A DNA stretch of 64,000 nucleotides from Nitrospira sp. (GCA_011523385.1 WTGX01000025.1:124001-188000), one strand, 5' to 3'. Positions 34,071-42,512 are shown, numbered from the stretch's first letter. Notes: generated by a model not told the origin, from the sequence alone. A program made the numbers and translations.

Positions 34071-34964
34071 TCAGGGCCGGTTCAGACTCCAGTCGTACTC
34101 GTAGTCCACTGACCCGGTGAATTTTCTCAGGCGCGTCGCGAGCGCCCTATCCGCGTATGTGACGAGGTGTTCGATCACCGATTTCTCAGTGCCCCCGAAA
34201 TCCGCTACATACCACTTATAGATGCTCGAAATAACGAGAAAATCATCATCAACGAAATCGACTCCCCGCGGATGATTCACGTAGGCGCGGGCACCGGCAT
34301 CCAGAAGTTCATCGGTATTCTCCGCGGTGAAGGCCGTTGCAGACAGGTTCGGACACCCGTAACTGGCGCAGTTGACCGCATAATGGATTCGGTTGTCCTT
34401 CCAGATGGGACGCAGGATACCGTGTTCGATGTTATTCAGCGTCAAATCCCGACCGGCGACGTTGGCGTGTACGTCGTCCCAAGGCCCGCCGAAAATCCCT
34501 CCCAACCGGCCAAGCAGTCTCTTGCTGATGTCCTTGATGGAATCCACGGGATACGCATCCGTCACGACCTGTACGGTCAGGGCGTTGTAGAAATTGATCC
34601 AGTACGCTTTCTGTTCCGATCGAGAATAGGTCCTCGGATCAAACGATTGTAAATACGTTAGATACGAATCCAGCTTGGCAGTGCCCCCTGCATTGGCCTT
34701 GAGCGCTCCGTAGTCGAAGCGATTCACGCCCGAGTCGTGTTCGCGCAAATAACCGTTCAGGATCTCATGCCAGGCACGATGATCAACGCGCGCGAGGTTG
34801 TTTTCGTCGCTCGTGTCCCACTCCGGAATCAGCGTCGCGGACTGGGCGTGCGCGGCAACGGCAACCAGCGTCGCGACGAGCAGGCTTAGGGCAATCCGCA
34901 AACAACGTCTCCCACGTGTAGGGGCGAACCTGTGTGTTCGCCCTGTAATCAGGACTGGCTTCAT
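34071..34964 (-). CDS. Exported DUF547 protein
   Basis: 297 residues. A DUF547 domain at about 95-260 has the hallmarks EQKAYWINFYNALTVQV and IHYAVNCASYGCPNLS. The fold is related to papain-like proteins, but no activity is established. The N-terminus is odd: residues 1-21 are coded by a dispersed hairpin repeat (about 34916-34950), followed by a normal hydrophobic signal segment (22-41). The ATG overlaps the stop of the glycosyltransferase gene as ATGA and has AAGGAGG upstream, which supports this start. Confidence 0.87.
   Translation of the reverse strand: MKPVLITGRTHRFAPTRGRRCLRIALSLLVATLVAVAAHAQSATLIPEWDTSDENNLARVDHRAWHEILNGYLREHDSGVNRFDYGALKANAGGTAKLDSYLTYLQSFDPRTYSRSEQKAYWINFYNALTVQVVTDAYPVDSIKDISKRLLGRLGGIFGGPWDDVHANVAGRDLTLNNIEHGILRPIWKDNRIHYAVNCASYGCPNLSATAFTAENTDELLDAGARAYVNHPRGVDFVDDDFLVISSIYKWYVADFGGTEKSVIEHLVTYADRALATRLRKFTGSVDYEYDWSLNRP
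34916..34950 (+). repeat. Hairpin repeat inside the DUF547 coding start
   Basis: GGGGCGAACC and GTTCGCCC arms around TGTGT, flanked by TGTAG and TGTAATCAGG. This is the style of hairpin dispersed between genes in many bacteria, here translated in frame as part of the N-terminus (TGRTHRFAPTRG). Confidence 0.6.
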
Positions 34965-35719
34965 GGCCGTTCTTCCTCCTTGTTGTCACGTGTTGTACCG
35001 GAATCGACGCGCCGGCATCGCAACCGGGCGATCATCCCGAGAATGCCAATGCTCGCGCCGACGACGCCCTTCAGGGTTCCCCCGACCTTCGAAATCCCGA
35101 AACGTCGCCGTAGGGTATTCACCGGCGTCTCGACAAGTCGCATGTTCCATTGGATCGCCTTGACCTGCATTTCGACCGTCCAGCCATAGGCAATATCGCG
35201 CATGTCGAGCCGTTTCAACGCATCCGCGCGAATGGCCCGGAAGGGACCCAGATCGGTAACCACCCGCCCCCACAACAGCCGGATCAGCAGGCTCGCCACG
35301 CGGTTACCGGCGATCTGCGGCATTGACAGGGCGCCCTGTTCCATCCATCCCAACGCGCGGGAGCCAATGGCCAAATCGGCGCCGTCCGCGATGGCCTCCA
35401 GCAGATCGAGTGCCTGGAGGACGTCGCACGACTGGTCGCCATCGACGAACAGGACGACGTCCACTGGATCGAGAGCAGCAAGAGCCGTTAAACACGCCAT
35501 GCCGTAGCCGCGCGTTTCTTCAACGACCACGCGGGCGCCCGCCGCTTGCGCGCGCGTCGCCGTGGCATCCGTCGATCCGTTGTCGCATACCACGAGGTCG
35601 TCGATGACACGGTGTCCGCCGTCCGTGCGAAGATCCAGCAACGCCGTGACCACCGGGCCGATATTGGCTTCTTCGTCGTATGCCGGAATTACCGCTCCGA
35701 CGCTCAGGCCTTTGTACAT
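34961..35719 (-). CDS. Family 2 glycosyltransferase
   Basis: 252 residues, a GT-A fold enzyme of the dolichol-phosphate mannose synthase type. VGAVIPAYDEEANIG is at 7-21. The metal-binding DGD (Asp93-Asp95 in LFVDGDQSCD) and the acceptor-region GPFRAIRADAL are present. It has no clear C-terminal membrane domain, so it probably acts at the cytoplasmic face and makes a lipid-linked sugar. It lies 15 bases after the GT-C gene, which could use such a donor in the periplasm. Confidence 0.9.
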   Translation of the reverse strand: MYKGLSVGAVIPAYDEEANIGPVVTALLDLRTDGGHRVIDDLVVCDNGSTDATATRAQAAGARVVVEETRGYGMACLTALAALDPVDVVLFVDGDQSCDVLQALDLLEAIADGADLAIGSRALGWMEQGALSMPQIAGNRVASLLIRLLWGRVVTDLGPFRAIRADALKRLDMRDIAYGWTVEMQVKAIQWNMRLVETPVNTLRRRFGISKVGGTLKGVVGASIGILGMIARLRCRRVDSGTTRDNKEEERP

Positions 35720-35734
35720 CGTACGCGCACCATA

Positions 35735-37051
35735 TCAACGGCTGACTCGACCGCCGAGGTCGGGCAACCGTCGCCGAATCAAATCCCAGGCCAATGCCAG
35801 CAGGATCAGGCTGAATTCCAGGACCCTGGCCCATACCGGTTGCTGGTATGGATGCAGACCGCCGTCGTTCAAGTGCAGGCCAGTCACGTAGGCGAACAAG
35901 ACCGCGACGGAGGCCGTCCACGCGGAGACACTCGGTGTAATCGCGGCAAACGGTAGCACCCAGAGCAAGTACCAGGGATTGATGACCGGCGAGGCCACCA
36001 GTAATGCGCCATAGAGCCAGTCACCTCTAGGAACCTCACGGGCACCGTTCCGGGAATAGCGGAAATAGTAATGCCCCCAGAAGGCGGCACACAACAGGCC
36101 CAGTACGAGCTTGGCCTGGAACGGTTGCAAGACGGTGGTGACCAGCCCGAATGCCGCCGAATTGAACTCCCACTCCCGCGCAAAGATCAACAGCGACTCC
36201 AAGCCCGTGCCTCCCTGGAGGGCGAACGGCGCATACAACGCCGCCAGCGTGACGATGAACAGAACCCAAGGCCAGAAACCGGCACCGACAAGCACCAGCG
36301 GCGCCAGCACCAGCGCGAATACCTTGGCCCCCACGGCCATGCCCAGGCAGACGGCGGCGCTCCACCAACGATAATCCCGGGCCAGGACGATCGCCGCCAG
36401 CAACAGGCAGACACCGGCGCCGTCCGGGTGCGCGGTAAAGGCGATCTCCTTGACGACCAGCGGGCACCACGCGTAGAGCATGACGTTTCCGGCCGGCGCC
36501 AGTCGCAACAACAACGCAATGGTCGCAAGATCGACGACGACCAGGATCAACTGCAGGGCCGTGACGCTTCCCGGTTTCAACCAGTAGCCCAGCAGGAAGA
36601 CGACCTGTGTGACCGGGGCGTAGATGGTCGGCAATTCGGGATTGTTGATATTGTCCAGGATGCGATGAAACACCGCCGGAACGCCGGGATCGGCGAAGAA
36701 CGCTTCAGGGGCCGCGCCGTAAGGGGTTCCGGTCGCGGCGAAACGGTAGCCGTCCCACAGGTAACGATAGAAGTCGTCTTCAAAAAACGGCCCGCCGGCC
36801 AACCCGCAAATCCGGAACACCACCGCCCAGAAAATCAGGCGTCCGAACGGGAAGGGTTCGTCACACCGGCGGAAGTACAGGTAGAGGCCGAAGACCGGCA
36901 GGCTGATCCACGCGACGAGGAGGAAGAACACCGGCAAGTCGGGTTCGCCGGGTCGCCGAGCCAGAAAGGCAAGGAGGGCGTATCCCAATGCGCACCACAG
37001 ACCGGCCACGTCCACGTACCTCCACGCACGCGCCTTTGTCGTCTGTGTCAT
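35735..37051 (-). CDS. GT-C-type polytopic glycosyltransferase
   Basis: 438 residues with about ten to twelve hydrophobic segments. The acidic first loop carries FEDDFYRYLWDG (Asp92 and Asp93), as in GT-C mannosyltransferases that use lipid-phosphate sugars. A late INPWYLLWVLPF motif fits GT-87-like proteins. The family is inferred and the substrate is unknown. It is the first gene of a three-gene set with the GT2 and DUF547 genes. The coding sequence looks more GC-rich than flanking genes. Confidence 0.82.
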   Translation of the reverse strand: MTQTTKARAWRYVDVAGLWCALGYALLAFLARRPGEPDLPVFFLLVAWISLPVFGLYLYFRRCDEPFPFGRLIFWAVVFRICGLAGGPFFEDDFYRYLWDGYRFAATGTPYGAAPEAFFADPGVPAVFHRILDNINNPELPTIYAPVTQVVFLLGYWLKPGSVTALQLILVVVDLATIALLLRLAPAGNVMLYAWCPLVVKEIAFTAHPDGAGVCLLLAAIVLARDYRWWSAAVCLGMAVGAKVFALVLAPLVLVGAGFWPWVLFIVTLAALYAPFALQGGTGLESLLIFAREWEFNSAAFGLVTTVLQPFQAKLVLGLLCAAFWGHYYFRYSRNGAREVPRGDWLYGALLVASPVINPWYLLWVLPFAAITPSVSAWTASVAVLFAYVTGLHLNDGGLHPYQQPVWARVLEFSLILLALAWDLIRRRLPDLGGRVSR

Positions 37052-37151
37052 TGATCACGAACCAATCACTGAGGATAGATACGGCATTGTACAGGGAAGG
37101 CGCATCCGCTACCATGCCCCATTATGAGGACGCATCGGAACGTGCAACGCC

Positions 37152-38588
37152 ATGACGCATGACGTCGTCATCATCGGAGGAGGGTCCGCAGGGTATGCCG
37201 CGGCACGGACGGCGCACGATGAAGGCGCCGACGCCGGCATTATCGATCATGGACCGTTGGGAGGTCTCTGCATCCTGCGCGGATGCATGCCGACCAAAAC
37301 GATCCTGCGCTCCTCCGACGTCATGTCGCTCATGAACCGTGCGGAAGAATTCGGCTTGAAACAGGTCTCCGCGAGAGCCGATCTCTCCGCCATCATCAGC
37401 CGCAAGGCTCGCCTCATCGGAGAGTTTGCCGATGACCGCATTCAGGCGCTGAAGGATTCCCGTTTCACCTTGTACGAGGAACGCGCTGAGTTTGTCTCTC
37501 CACACGAAATTCAGGCCGGTCCCCACAAGCTGACAGCCAAGGCGTTTATCATTTCCACGGGGTCCGTGGTTACCCGTGTCCCCATCCCCGGCCTCGAAGA
37601 AGTCGGCTACCTCACCAGCGATGAGGCCCTGGAACTACGCGACGTCCCGCGATCCATGATCGTGCTGGGTGGTGGGCCCGTGGCCCTGGAATTGGCTCAA
37701 TTTTTTCAGCGTATCGGGACCTCCGTGACGCTGATCCAGCGAAGCACTCACGTTATGTCGCAAGGGGATGAAGATTTGGCCCGTCCGGTTGAGGCGCGGT
37801 TCAGGGAAGAAGGCATGACGGTGCTGACCAATACCCGACTCCATCGATTTACCCAAAACGGTACGCAAAAAGTGGCCCACCTGACTCATGAAGGAAAAGA
37901 GAAAACCGTTTCCGCAGAGGTGATTCTCCAAGCCCTCGGACGCCGGCCCAACGTCGACGGTTTGAATCTGGAGGCGGCACGGATCGAGGTTCGTCAAGAC
38001 AAAATCGCGGTGGACGATACGATGCGGACCAACCAGCCGCACATTTATGCCGTGGGTGACGTAAACGGACTCCATGAAATCGTCCATATTGCGATCCAAC
38101 AAGGAGAAATCGCGGGCTGGAACGCCGTCCATTCCCAAGACTCACCACGACGATATGACAACCGACTCAAAACCCAGGTCGTCTTTACTGATCCCCAAAT
38201 CGCCGGCGTCGGGTTAAGCGAAAAGGAATGCGGGAGCCGAAAGATTCCCTATCGCGTGGCTTCGTATCCGTTTGACGACCATGGAAAATCGTTAACGTTG
38301 GGTGAGACGCATGGTCACGTCAAACTTCTGGCTTCACCGGAGAACGGTGAAATTTTTGGAGCCCATATCGTAGGGCCGGAAGCCGCGGAACTGATTCACG
38401 AACTCATTGCCGTCATGTATTACCGGGGAACGGTCCATGATCTTGCCCGGATTCCCCATTATCACCCTACCCTTGCCGAGATCGTCACGTATCCTGCCGA
38501 GGAATTAGCCGGTCAACTCACCTCAGAGTCCACTGTCCAACGCAGAGACGATTCAACCTCTCTTTTCACCGGCGAAGCGCACTTGTAA
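37152..38588 (+). CDS. FAD-dependent pyridine nucleotide-disulfide oxidoreductase (dihydrolipoamide dehydrogenase-like)
   Basis: 478 residues. The FAD-binding IIGGGSAGYAAA is at 7-18. The redox pair is Cys40/Cys45 in GGLCILRGCMPTK, followed by an NAD(P)-binding VLGGGPVALELA block near 170 and the FAD site YAVGDVNG near 300. The C-terminal dimer domain has HYHPTLAEIVTYPAEEL, with the His-x4-Glu pair expected of the active base. No lipoyl-domain or 2-oxoacid dehydrogenase gene is adjacent, so the substrate is open. It is two bases from the TVP38 gene. Confidence 0.88.
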   Translation: MTHDVVIIGGGSAGYAAARTAHDEGADAGIIDHGPLGGLCILRGCMPTKTILRSSDVMSLMNRAEEFGLKQVSARADLSAIISRKARLIGEFADDRIQALKDSRFTLYEERAEFVSPHEIQAGPHKLTAKAFIISTGSVVTRVPIPGLEEVGYLTSDEALELRDVPRSMIVLGGGPVALELAQFFQRIGTSVTLIQRSTHVMSQGDEDLARPVEARFREEGMTVLTNTRLHRFTQNGTQKVAHLTHEGKEKTVSAEVILQALGRRPNVDGLNLEAARIEVRQDKIAVDDTMRTNQPHIYAVGDVNGLHEIVHIAIQQGEIAGWNAVHSQDSPRRYDNRLKTQVVFTDPQIAGVGLSEKECGSRKIPYRVASYPFDDHGKSLTLGETHGHVKLLASPENGEIFGAHIVGPEAAELIHELIAVMYYRGTVHDLARIPHYHPTLAEIVTYPAEELAGQLTSESTVQRRDDSTSLFTGEAHL

Positions 38589-38590
38589 CG

Positions 38591-39313
38591 ATGAACGACT
38601 CGACCTCTACTGAAGCCTCCCCCCGGCCTCTCGGGAAAATTGTTATTCTCGGAATCCTGGGCCTGGGTATTGGGGCATTCTTCTATTTCGACCTTGGACA
38701 GTATATTTCTCTCGAAGCCCTGAAAGCCAACCGGGACGATTTACGGGCTTATACCAACGCCAACTTTGCCGCCGCGGTTGTCCTCTACGTGGTGATCTAC
38801 ATCCTGCAAACGGCATTTTCGTTACCCGGCGGGGCCATCATGACCCTGGCGGGGGGCTTTTTATTCGGAAGCATCCTCGGGACGATCTTCGTCAACATTG
38901 GAGCCACCACGGGCGCGACCTTGGCCTTTCTGGCTGCGCGATACGTTTTGCGCGATTGGGTCGAACGTAAATTCGGGGAACGCATTGAACCGATTCAGGC
39001 CGGATTCGCCCAAAACGCCTTCGGCTACCTGTTGACCTTGCGGCTGATCCCGGCCTTTCCGTTCTTTCTCGTGAATCTGGTGTCCGGTCTGACCCGGATC
39101 CCTCTCGGCACCTACGTCATCGGAACCTCTGTCGGCATTATTCCAGGCAGTTTTGTCTACGCTTATGCGGGAAAACAACTCGGATCGATCAACTCATTGG
39201 CGGAAATCGCCTCACCGCCGGTGTTGCTGGCGTTTACCTTTCTGGGTTTGCTTGCTCTTGTTCCCATTCTGCATCGCAAGTTCGTGAAAAGGAAAACATT
39301 TACGCTACGCTAA
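38591..39313 (+). CDS. TVP38/TMEM64 (VTT-domain) membrane protein
   Basis: 240 residues with five to six hydrophobic segments. The VTT/DedA-like core has FSLPGGAIMTLAGGFLFG (about 77-94), then GATLAFLAARYVLRDWVERKFG and LTLRLIPAFPFFLVNLVSGL. Family members are proposed lipid scramblases or transporters. It starts two bases after the oxidoreductase and precedes a mercuric-reductase-like gene, a gene pairing often seen in bacteria. Confidence 0.92.
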   Translation: MNDSTSTEASPRPLGKIVILGILGLGIGAFFYFDLGQYISLEALKANRDDLRAYTNANFAAAVVLYVVIYILQTAFSLPGGAIMTLAGGFLFGSILGTIFVNIGATTGATLAFLAARYVLRDWVERKFGERIEPIQAGFAQNAFGYLLTLRLIPAFPFFLVNLVSGLTRIPLGTYVIGTSVGIIPGSFVYAYAGKQLGSINSLAEIASPPVLLAFTFLGLLALVPILHRKFVKRKTFTLR

Positions 39314-39325
39314 CCATCCTCTTTT

Positions 39326-39347
39326 CCTCCCTTTTGTAAGGGGAGGG
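39326..39347 (+). repeat. Hairpin repeat in the TVP38-oxidoreductase gap
   Basis: CCTCCC at 39326-39331 and GGGAGG at 39341-39346 around TTTTGTAAG. The following GCAGGTGGGGTAGAG is part of the same dispersed type. It could attenuate transcription but lacks a T run after the stem. Confidence 0.45.
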
Positions 39348-39413
39348 CAGGTGGGGTAGAGTGGACAGGAGAGGCAGCCTGAATGAGATTACCTTCATAT
39401 CAAGGACTGCACC

Positions 39414-40961
39414 ATGCATGATCATCAAAACGAATTCGTGACCATGGCTCCGATGGACGAATTCAATCAGCAACTCGTTCACAACGTCCATCCTCCATCC
39501 TGGACCAACCCCACGCCCAACGGTCGGTACAATATCGTCGTCATCGGGGCCGGGACCGCCGGGTTGGTCACCGCGGCGGTGGCCGCCGGGCTTGGCGCGA
39601 AGGCCGCCCTGATCGAACGACATCTGATGGGCGGGGATTGCCTGAACGCCGGTTGCGTGCCGTCGAAAGGCGTCATTCGCGCGTCCCGTGCGTGGAGCGC
39701 GGTGAAACGCGCCGGGGAATTCGGCATAACCGTGCCGGAGGGACTCGAAACCGATTTCGGGACCGCCATGGCGAGAATGCGAAAACTCCGGGCACGTCTC
39801 AGCCGGGTGGATTCGGCGCACCGCTTTGCCAGCTTGGGGGTTGACGTGTTCCTGGGCGCGGGCCGGTTCACCGGAAAGCATACCATCGACGTGAACGGCG
39901 CCACACTCGAATTTGCAAAGGCCGCGATCTGTACCGGCGCACGCGCGGCAGCCCCGCCCATTCACGGACTGGAAGCAACAGGCTATTTGACGAATGAAAC
40001 CGTCTTCTCCCTGACTCAACTCCCCCCGCGCCTAGCCGTGATCGGCGCCGGCCCGATCGGCTGTGAGATGGCCCAGACCTTCGCTCGATTCGGCAGCCGC
40101 GTCTCCCTCTTCGAACAAACCGGGCATATTCTTCCCCGCGAGGATGCGGATGCAGCGGAAATCGTCCAAACGCAAATGACCACAGACGGTGTCGTGTTTA
40201 TCTTTGATTCGCAGATCACGTCCGTCGAATCGCGGGGACAGGAGAAAGTCCTGCATTACAACAGCCGTGGCGAACCGCATGAACTCGCGGTCGATGAGAT
40301 ACTCGTCGGCGTGGGACGCGCACCCAACGTGGAAGGACTCGGACTCGAGACGGCCGGAGTGGAGTACGATACGAAAACCGGCGTGAAGGTGAACAATCGA
40401 CTACAGACGACCAATCCCAGGGTCTATGCTGCCGGGGACGTGTGTTTTCCGTTCAAATTTACCCATGCCGCGGACGCCATGGCCCAAATCGTTATTCAAA
40501 ACGCCTTATTCCCTCATCCCCTCGGGTTGGGTTACGCCAAAACGGATTCGCTCATTATCCCCTGGGCGACCTATACGGACCCGGAAATCGCACACGTCGG
40601 GCTCTATGAAGCCGAGGCGAAGAATAAGGGCGTCGAGATCGATACCTTTACGTTCAAGCTCGACGAAGTCGATCGAGCGGTCCTGGACGGAGAGGATCAG
40701 GGCTTTGCTCGCGTACACGTCAAAAAGGGAACAGACGTTATCGTGGGCGCGACGATCGTCGCGGCGCATGCCGGCGACATGATCAGCGAATTCACGTTGG
40801 CCATGAAAGGAGGATTGGGTTTGGGGACGATCACCGGTACGATCCACCCCTACCCCACCCAGGCCGAAGTCATCAAAAAAGTGGCCAATGCCTGGAGGAA
40901 GACTACCCTCACCGAAAGCAAGAAACGATTACTGGAGAAATTGTTTGCCATGAGGCGATAA
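39414..40961 (+). CDS. Mercuric reductase-like FAD-dependent oxidoreductase
   Basis: 515 residues. A 38-residue N-terminal extension of unknown role precedes IVVIGAGTAGLVTAA. The redox pair is Cys76/Cys81 in GGDCLNAGCVPSKG. The NAD(P) block VIGAGPIGCEMAQTFARFG and the dimer domain HPYPTQAEVIKKV follow. The heavy-metal-binding domain and C-terminal vicinal Cys pair of true MerA are absent, and no merR/T/P is nearby, so mercury reduction is unlikely. AAGGA stands seven bases before the ATG. The gene follows the TVP38 gene by 100 bases. Confidence 0.88.
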   Translation: MHDHQNEFVTMAPMDEFNQQLVHNVHPPSWTNPTPNGRYNIVVIGAGTAGLVTAAVAAGLGAKAALIERHLMGGDCLNAGCVPSKGVIRASRAWSAVKRAGEFGITVPEGLETDFGTAMARMRKLRARLSRVDSAHRFASLGVDVFLGAGRFTGKHTIDVNGATLEFAKAAICTGARAAAPPIHGLEATGYLTNETVFSLTQLPPRLAVIGAGPIGCEMAQTFARFGSRVSLFEQTGHILPREDADAAEIVQTQMTTDGVVFIFDSQITSVESRGQEKVLHYNSRGEPHELAVDEILVGVGRAPNVEGLGLETAGVEYDTKTGVKVNNRLQTTNPRVYAAGDVCFPFKFTHAADAMAQIVIQNALFPHPLGLGYAKTDSLIIPWATYTDPEIAHVGLYEAEAKNKGVEIDTFTFKLDEVDRAVLDGEDQGFARVHVKKGTDVIVGATIVAAHAGDMISEFTLAMKGGLGLGTITGTIHPYPTQAEVIKKVANAWRKTTLTESKKRLLEKLFAMRR

Positions 40962-40969
40962 AGATCTCA

Positions 40970-41023
40970 GGACAACCACAGGGGGTTGTCCCTACTGTAG
41001 GGAACAACGATCGTTGATCCCTA
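40970..41023. terminator. Convergent-gene hairpins (likely bidirectional terminator)
   Basis: Two stems in tandem between converging genes. GGACAACC (40970-40977) pairs with GGTTGTCC (40984-40991). TAGGGA...TCCCTA (40998-41023) encloses the perfect palindrome CAACGATCGTTG. The second stem overlaps the stop codon of the minus-strand gene. T runs are short, so termination is inferred. Confidence 0.5.
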
Positions 41024-41575
41024 TTTCCATTTGATGTTGCACCCGGCGCTGGGACGTTGATCCCGGCTCACGGGCTGCTCCGCCAAAACGGCATTGATTG
41101 CTGCCCGCAGATCTTTTCCCGTCACCGGCTTCCCGTTCCCCGGACGGCTGTCATCGAGTTGCCCCCGGTACACCAGCTTCCGCGCCTTGTCGAACAAAAA
41201 GAAGTCCGGGGTACAGGCTGCCGTAAAGTCTTTGGCCACGGCCTGAGTTTCATCGTAACAGTAAGGAAACGTGAATTCGAGTTCCCGGGCCATGGCTCGC
41301 AAACGATCCGGATGGTCATCAGGATAGTTGTCAACGTCGTTACTGCTGATCGCAACCACGCCAAGGGATTTTCCAACATAGTCCTTCCCCAAGCGGCCCA
41401 ACTCCTGTTGCACGTGAACCACGTAAGGGCAATGCCGGCAAATGAACATCACCAGCAATCCATGTTGTCCGGCAAATTGGCCGGGACGGATCATTTCGCC
41501 CGACACGACGTCGGGCAATTCAAAATCGGGAACGGTGGTTCCCAACGCCAACATGGTCGAATGGGTCAAAGCCAT
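41021..41575 (-). CDS. Thioredoxin-family (AhpC/TSA-like) protein
   Basis: 184 residues with a peroxiredoxin/TlpA-like fold: VPDFELPDVVSGE near 15, a redox CxxC (Cys46-Arg-His-Cys49 in FICRHCPYVVHVQ), and the CTPDFFLFDKARKLVYRGQL block near 120. No signal peptide, so it is probably cytosolic. This subgroup, with CRHCPY and a cis-Pro after CTP, is common beside stress genes, but its substrate is not known. It converges with the mercuric reductase-like gene and has its own unit. Confidence 0.88.
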   Translation of the reverse strand: MALTHSTMLALGTTVPDFELPDVVSGEMIRPGQFAGQHGLLVMFICRHCPYVVHVQQELGRLGKDYVGKSLGVVAISSNDVDNYPDDHPDRLRAMARELEFTFPYCYDETQAVAKDFTAACTPDFFLFDKARKLVYRGQLDDSRPGNGKPVTGKDLRAAINAVLAEQPVSRDQRPSAGCNIKWK

Positions 41576-41819
41576 ACGCGACTCCTATAGAGAAATCTCT
41601 AACCAAACACATCATACCAAATGGTCATCCTGAGCTTGTCCTGCTTGTCCTGAGCGAAGCGAAGGAACCAAGCGAAGGACCTAGCGAAGGATCTCGTCGT
41701 TGAGACATCCGGTTGTTGGGCGAGAGATTCTTCGCCTCCGGCTCAGAATGACAATTCTGGTGTGGTCAGCCCTTCACTCTGTCAACGGATTAGTGAACCT
41801 TTACGCTTAATACATACAT
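41576..41819. repeat. Dispersed repeat, family A copy 4 (inverted), and empty flanks
   Basis: The 319-base gap between the thioredoxin-like gene and bacterioferritin contains an inverted family-A element at about 41627-41767. Read on the minus strand it runs CCACACCAGAATTGTCATTC to CTCAGGATGACC. Direct sub-repeats of GCGAAGGA(A/C/T)C lie near 41655-41690. The remainder has no gene; the bfr terminator follows at 41824. Confidence 0.7.
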
Positions 41820-41823
41820 AACA

Positions 41824-41878
41824 AAAAAGCCTTGAAAAGGAAAAGCCAAAAATCAACTCTTCCCCTTCAAGGCTTTAG
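41824..41878 (-). terminator. Rho-independent terminator of bacterioferritin
   Basis: On the minus strand, AAAGCCTTGAA is followed by its complement TTCAAGGCTTT and a run of T. The stem is about 11-15 base pairs with a loop of some 22 bases, 17 bases after the bfr stop. Confidence 0.75.
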
Positions 41879-41894
41879 CGAAACCAACAATAGT

Positions 41895-42374
41895 TTAACT
41901 GCCGTCTTCGTGGATCTGTTCGCTCAGGTAATTCTCCAGTCCGACCTGCTTGATGGTTTCCATCTGCGTTTCGATCCAATCGATGTGCTCTTCTTCATCC
42001 TTCACCATGTCTTCGAGCATGTGACGCGTCGCATAATCACCCACCTTTGTACAATGCTGGATGCCTTCGGTGAGCATCTTGACCATGGCTTTCTCCTTGT
42101 CCAAATCCGCTTTCAACTGTTCCGGGACGGTTTCTCCGATCTTGACCGTTCCGAGCCGCTGCATGTTGGGAAGGCCTTCCAGAAACAGAATGTGATCGAT
42201 CACGTGTTTCGCATCTTTCATTTCCCCGTAGCTCCGATCCAACACGTGATGATGCAAGCGCTCATAGCCCCAGTTTTTGCACATTTTGGCGTGCAAAAAA
42301 TATTGATTGATGACCGTCAACTCTTCGGTCAACAGCTTATTGAGAAGATCAATAACTCCTTGCTTGGCTTTCAT
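41895..42374 (-). CDS. bfr: Bacterioferritin
   Basis: A heme-binding 24-mer iron-storage protein. 159 residues, ending QIHEDGS. Ligands align with E. coli numbering without gaps: Glu18, Glu51, Glu94, Glu127 and His130 of the diiron ferroxidase site, and Met52, which binds heme between subunits. Position 54, normally His, is Asp (EMKDAKHVIDH). The EGLPNMQR loop is typical. AAGGAG precedes the start. A strong promoter and two palindromes lie upstream, and a terminator follows, so it is a single-gene unit. Confidence 0.95.
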   Translation of the reverse strand: MKAKQGVIDLLNKLLTEELTVINQYFLHAKMCKNWGYERLHHHVLDRSYGEMKDAKHVIDHILFLEGLPNMQRLGTVKIGETVPEQLKADLDKEKAMVKMLTEGIQHCTKVGDYATRHMLEDMVKDEEEHIDWIETQMETIKQVGLENYLSEQIHEDGS

Positions 42375-42473
42375 CGCAGTCTCCTTTCTTTGAGTCCGAC
42401 CGTTATTCGTTAGTATTACTTTCTCATCATGGAATCATGAAAACTCTTGAATTCCGATTCTCAACTTGCTTTC

Positions 42474-42502
42474 AAATTACTCCCCTTTTGGGGTGATGTC
42501 AA
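42474..42502 (-). promoter_or_regulatory. Sigma-70 promoter of bacterioferritin
   Basis: On the minus strand, TTGACA (42502-42497) and TAATTT (42479-42474) are separated by 17 bases. The predicted start near 42467 gives a leader of about 93 bases. The spacer contains the perfect palindrome CCCCTTTTGGGG (42482-42493). Confidence 0.7.
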
Positions 42503-42512
42503 TATAAAATAC

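Noticed and set aside
36071-37054. A 327-codon open frame on the plus strand
   Set aside because: Antisense to the GT-C gene. Its protein is Gln/Arg/Asp-rich with no hydrophobic core, as expected when a GC-rich membrane gene is read backwards.
37152-38588. Calling this gene lpdA of a 2-oxoacid dehydrogenase complex
   Set aside because: No E1 or E2 genes adjacent; the gene is coupled to a VTT membrane protein instead.
39414-40961. Calling this gene merA and inferring mercury resistance
   Set aside because: No heavy-metal-associated domain, no C-terminal Cys-Cys pair and no mer genes nearby.
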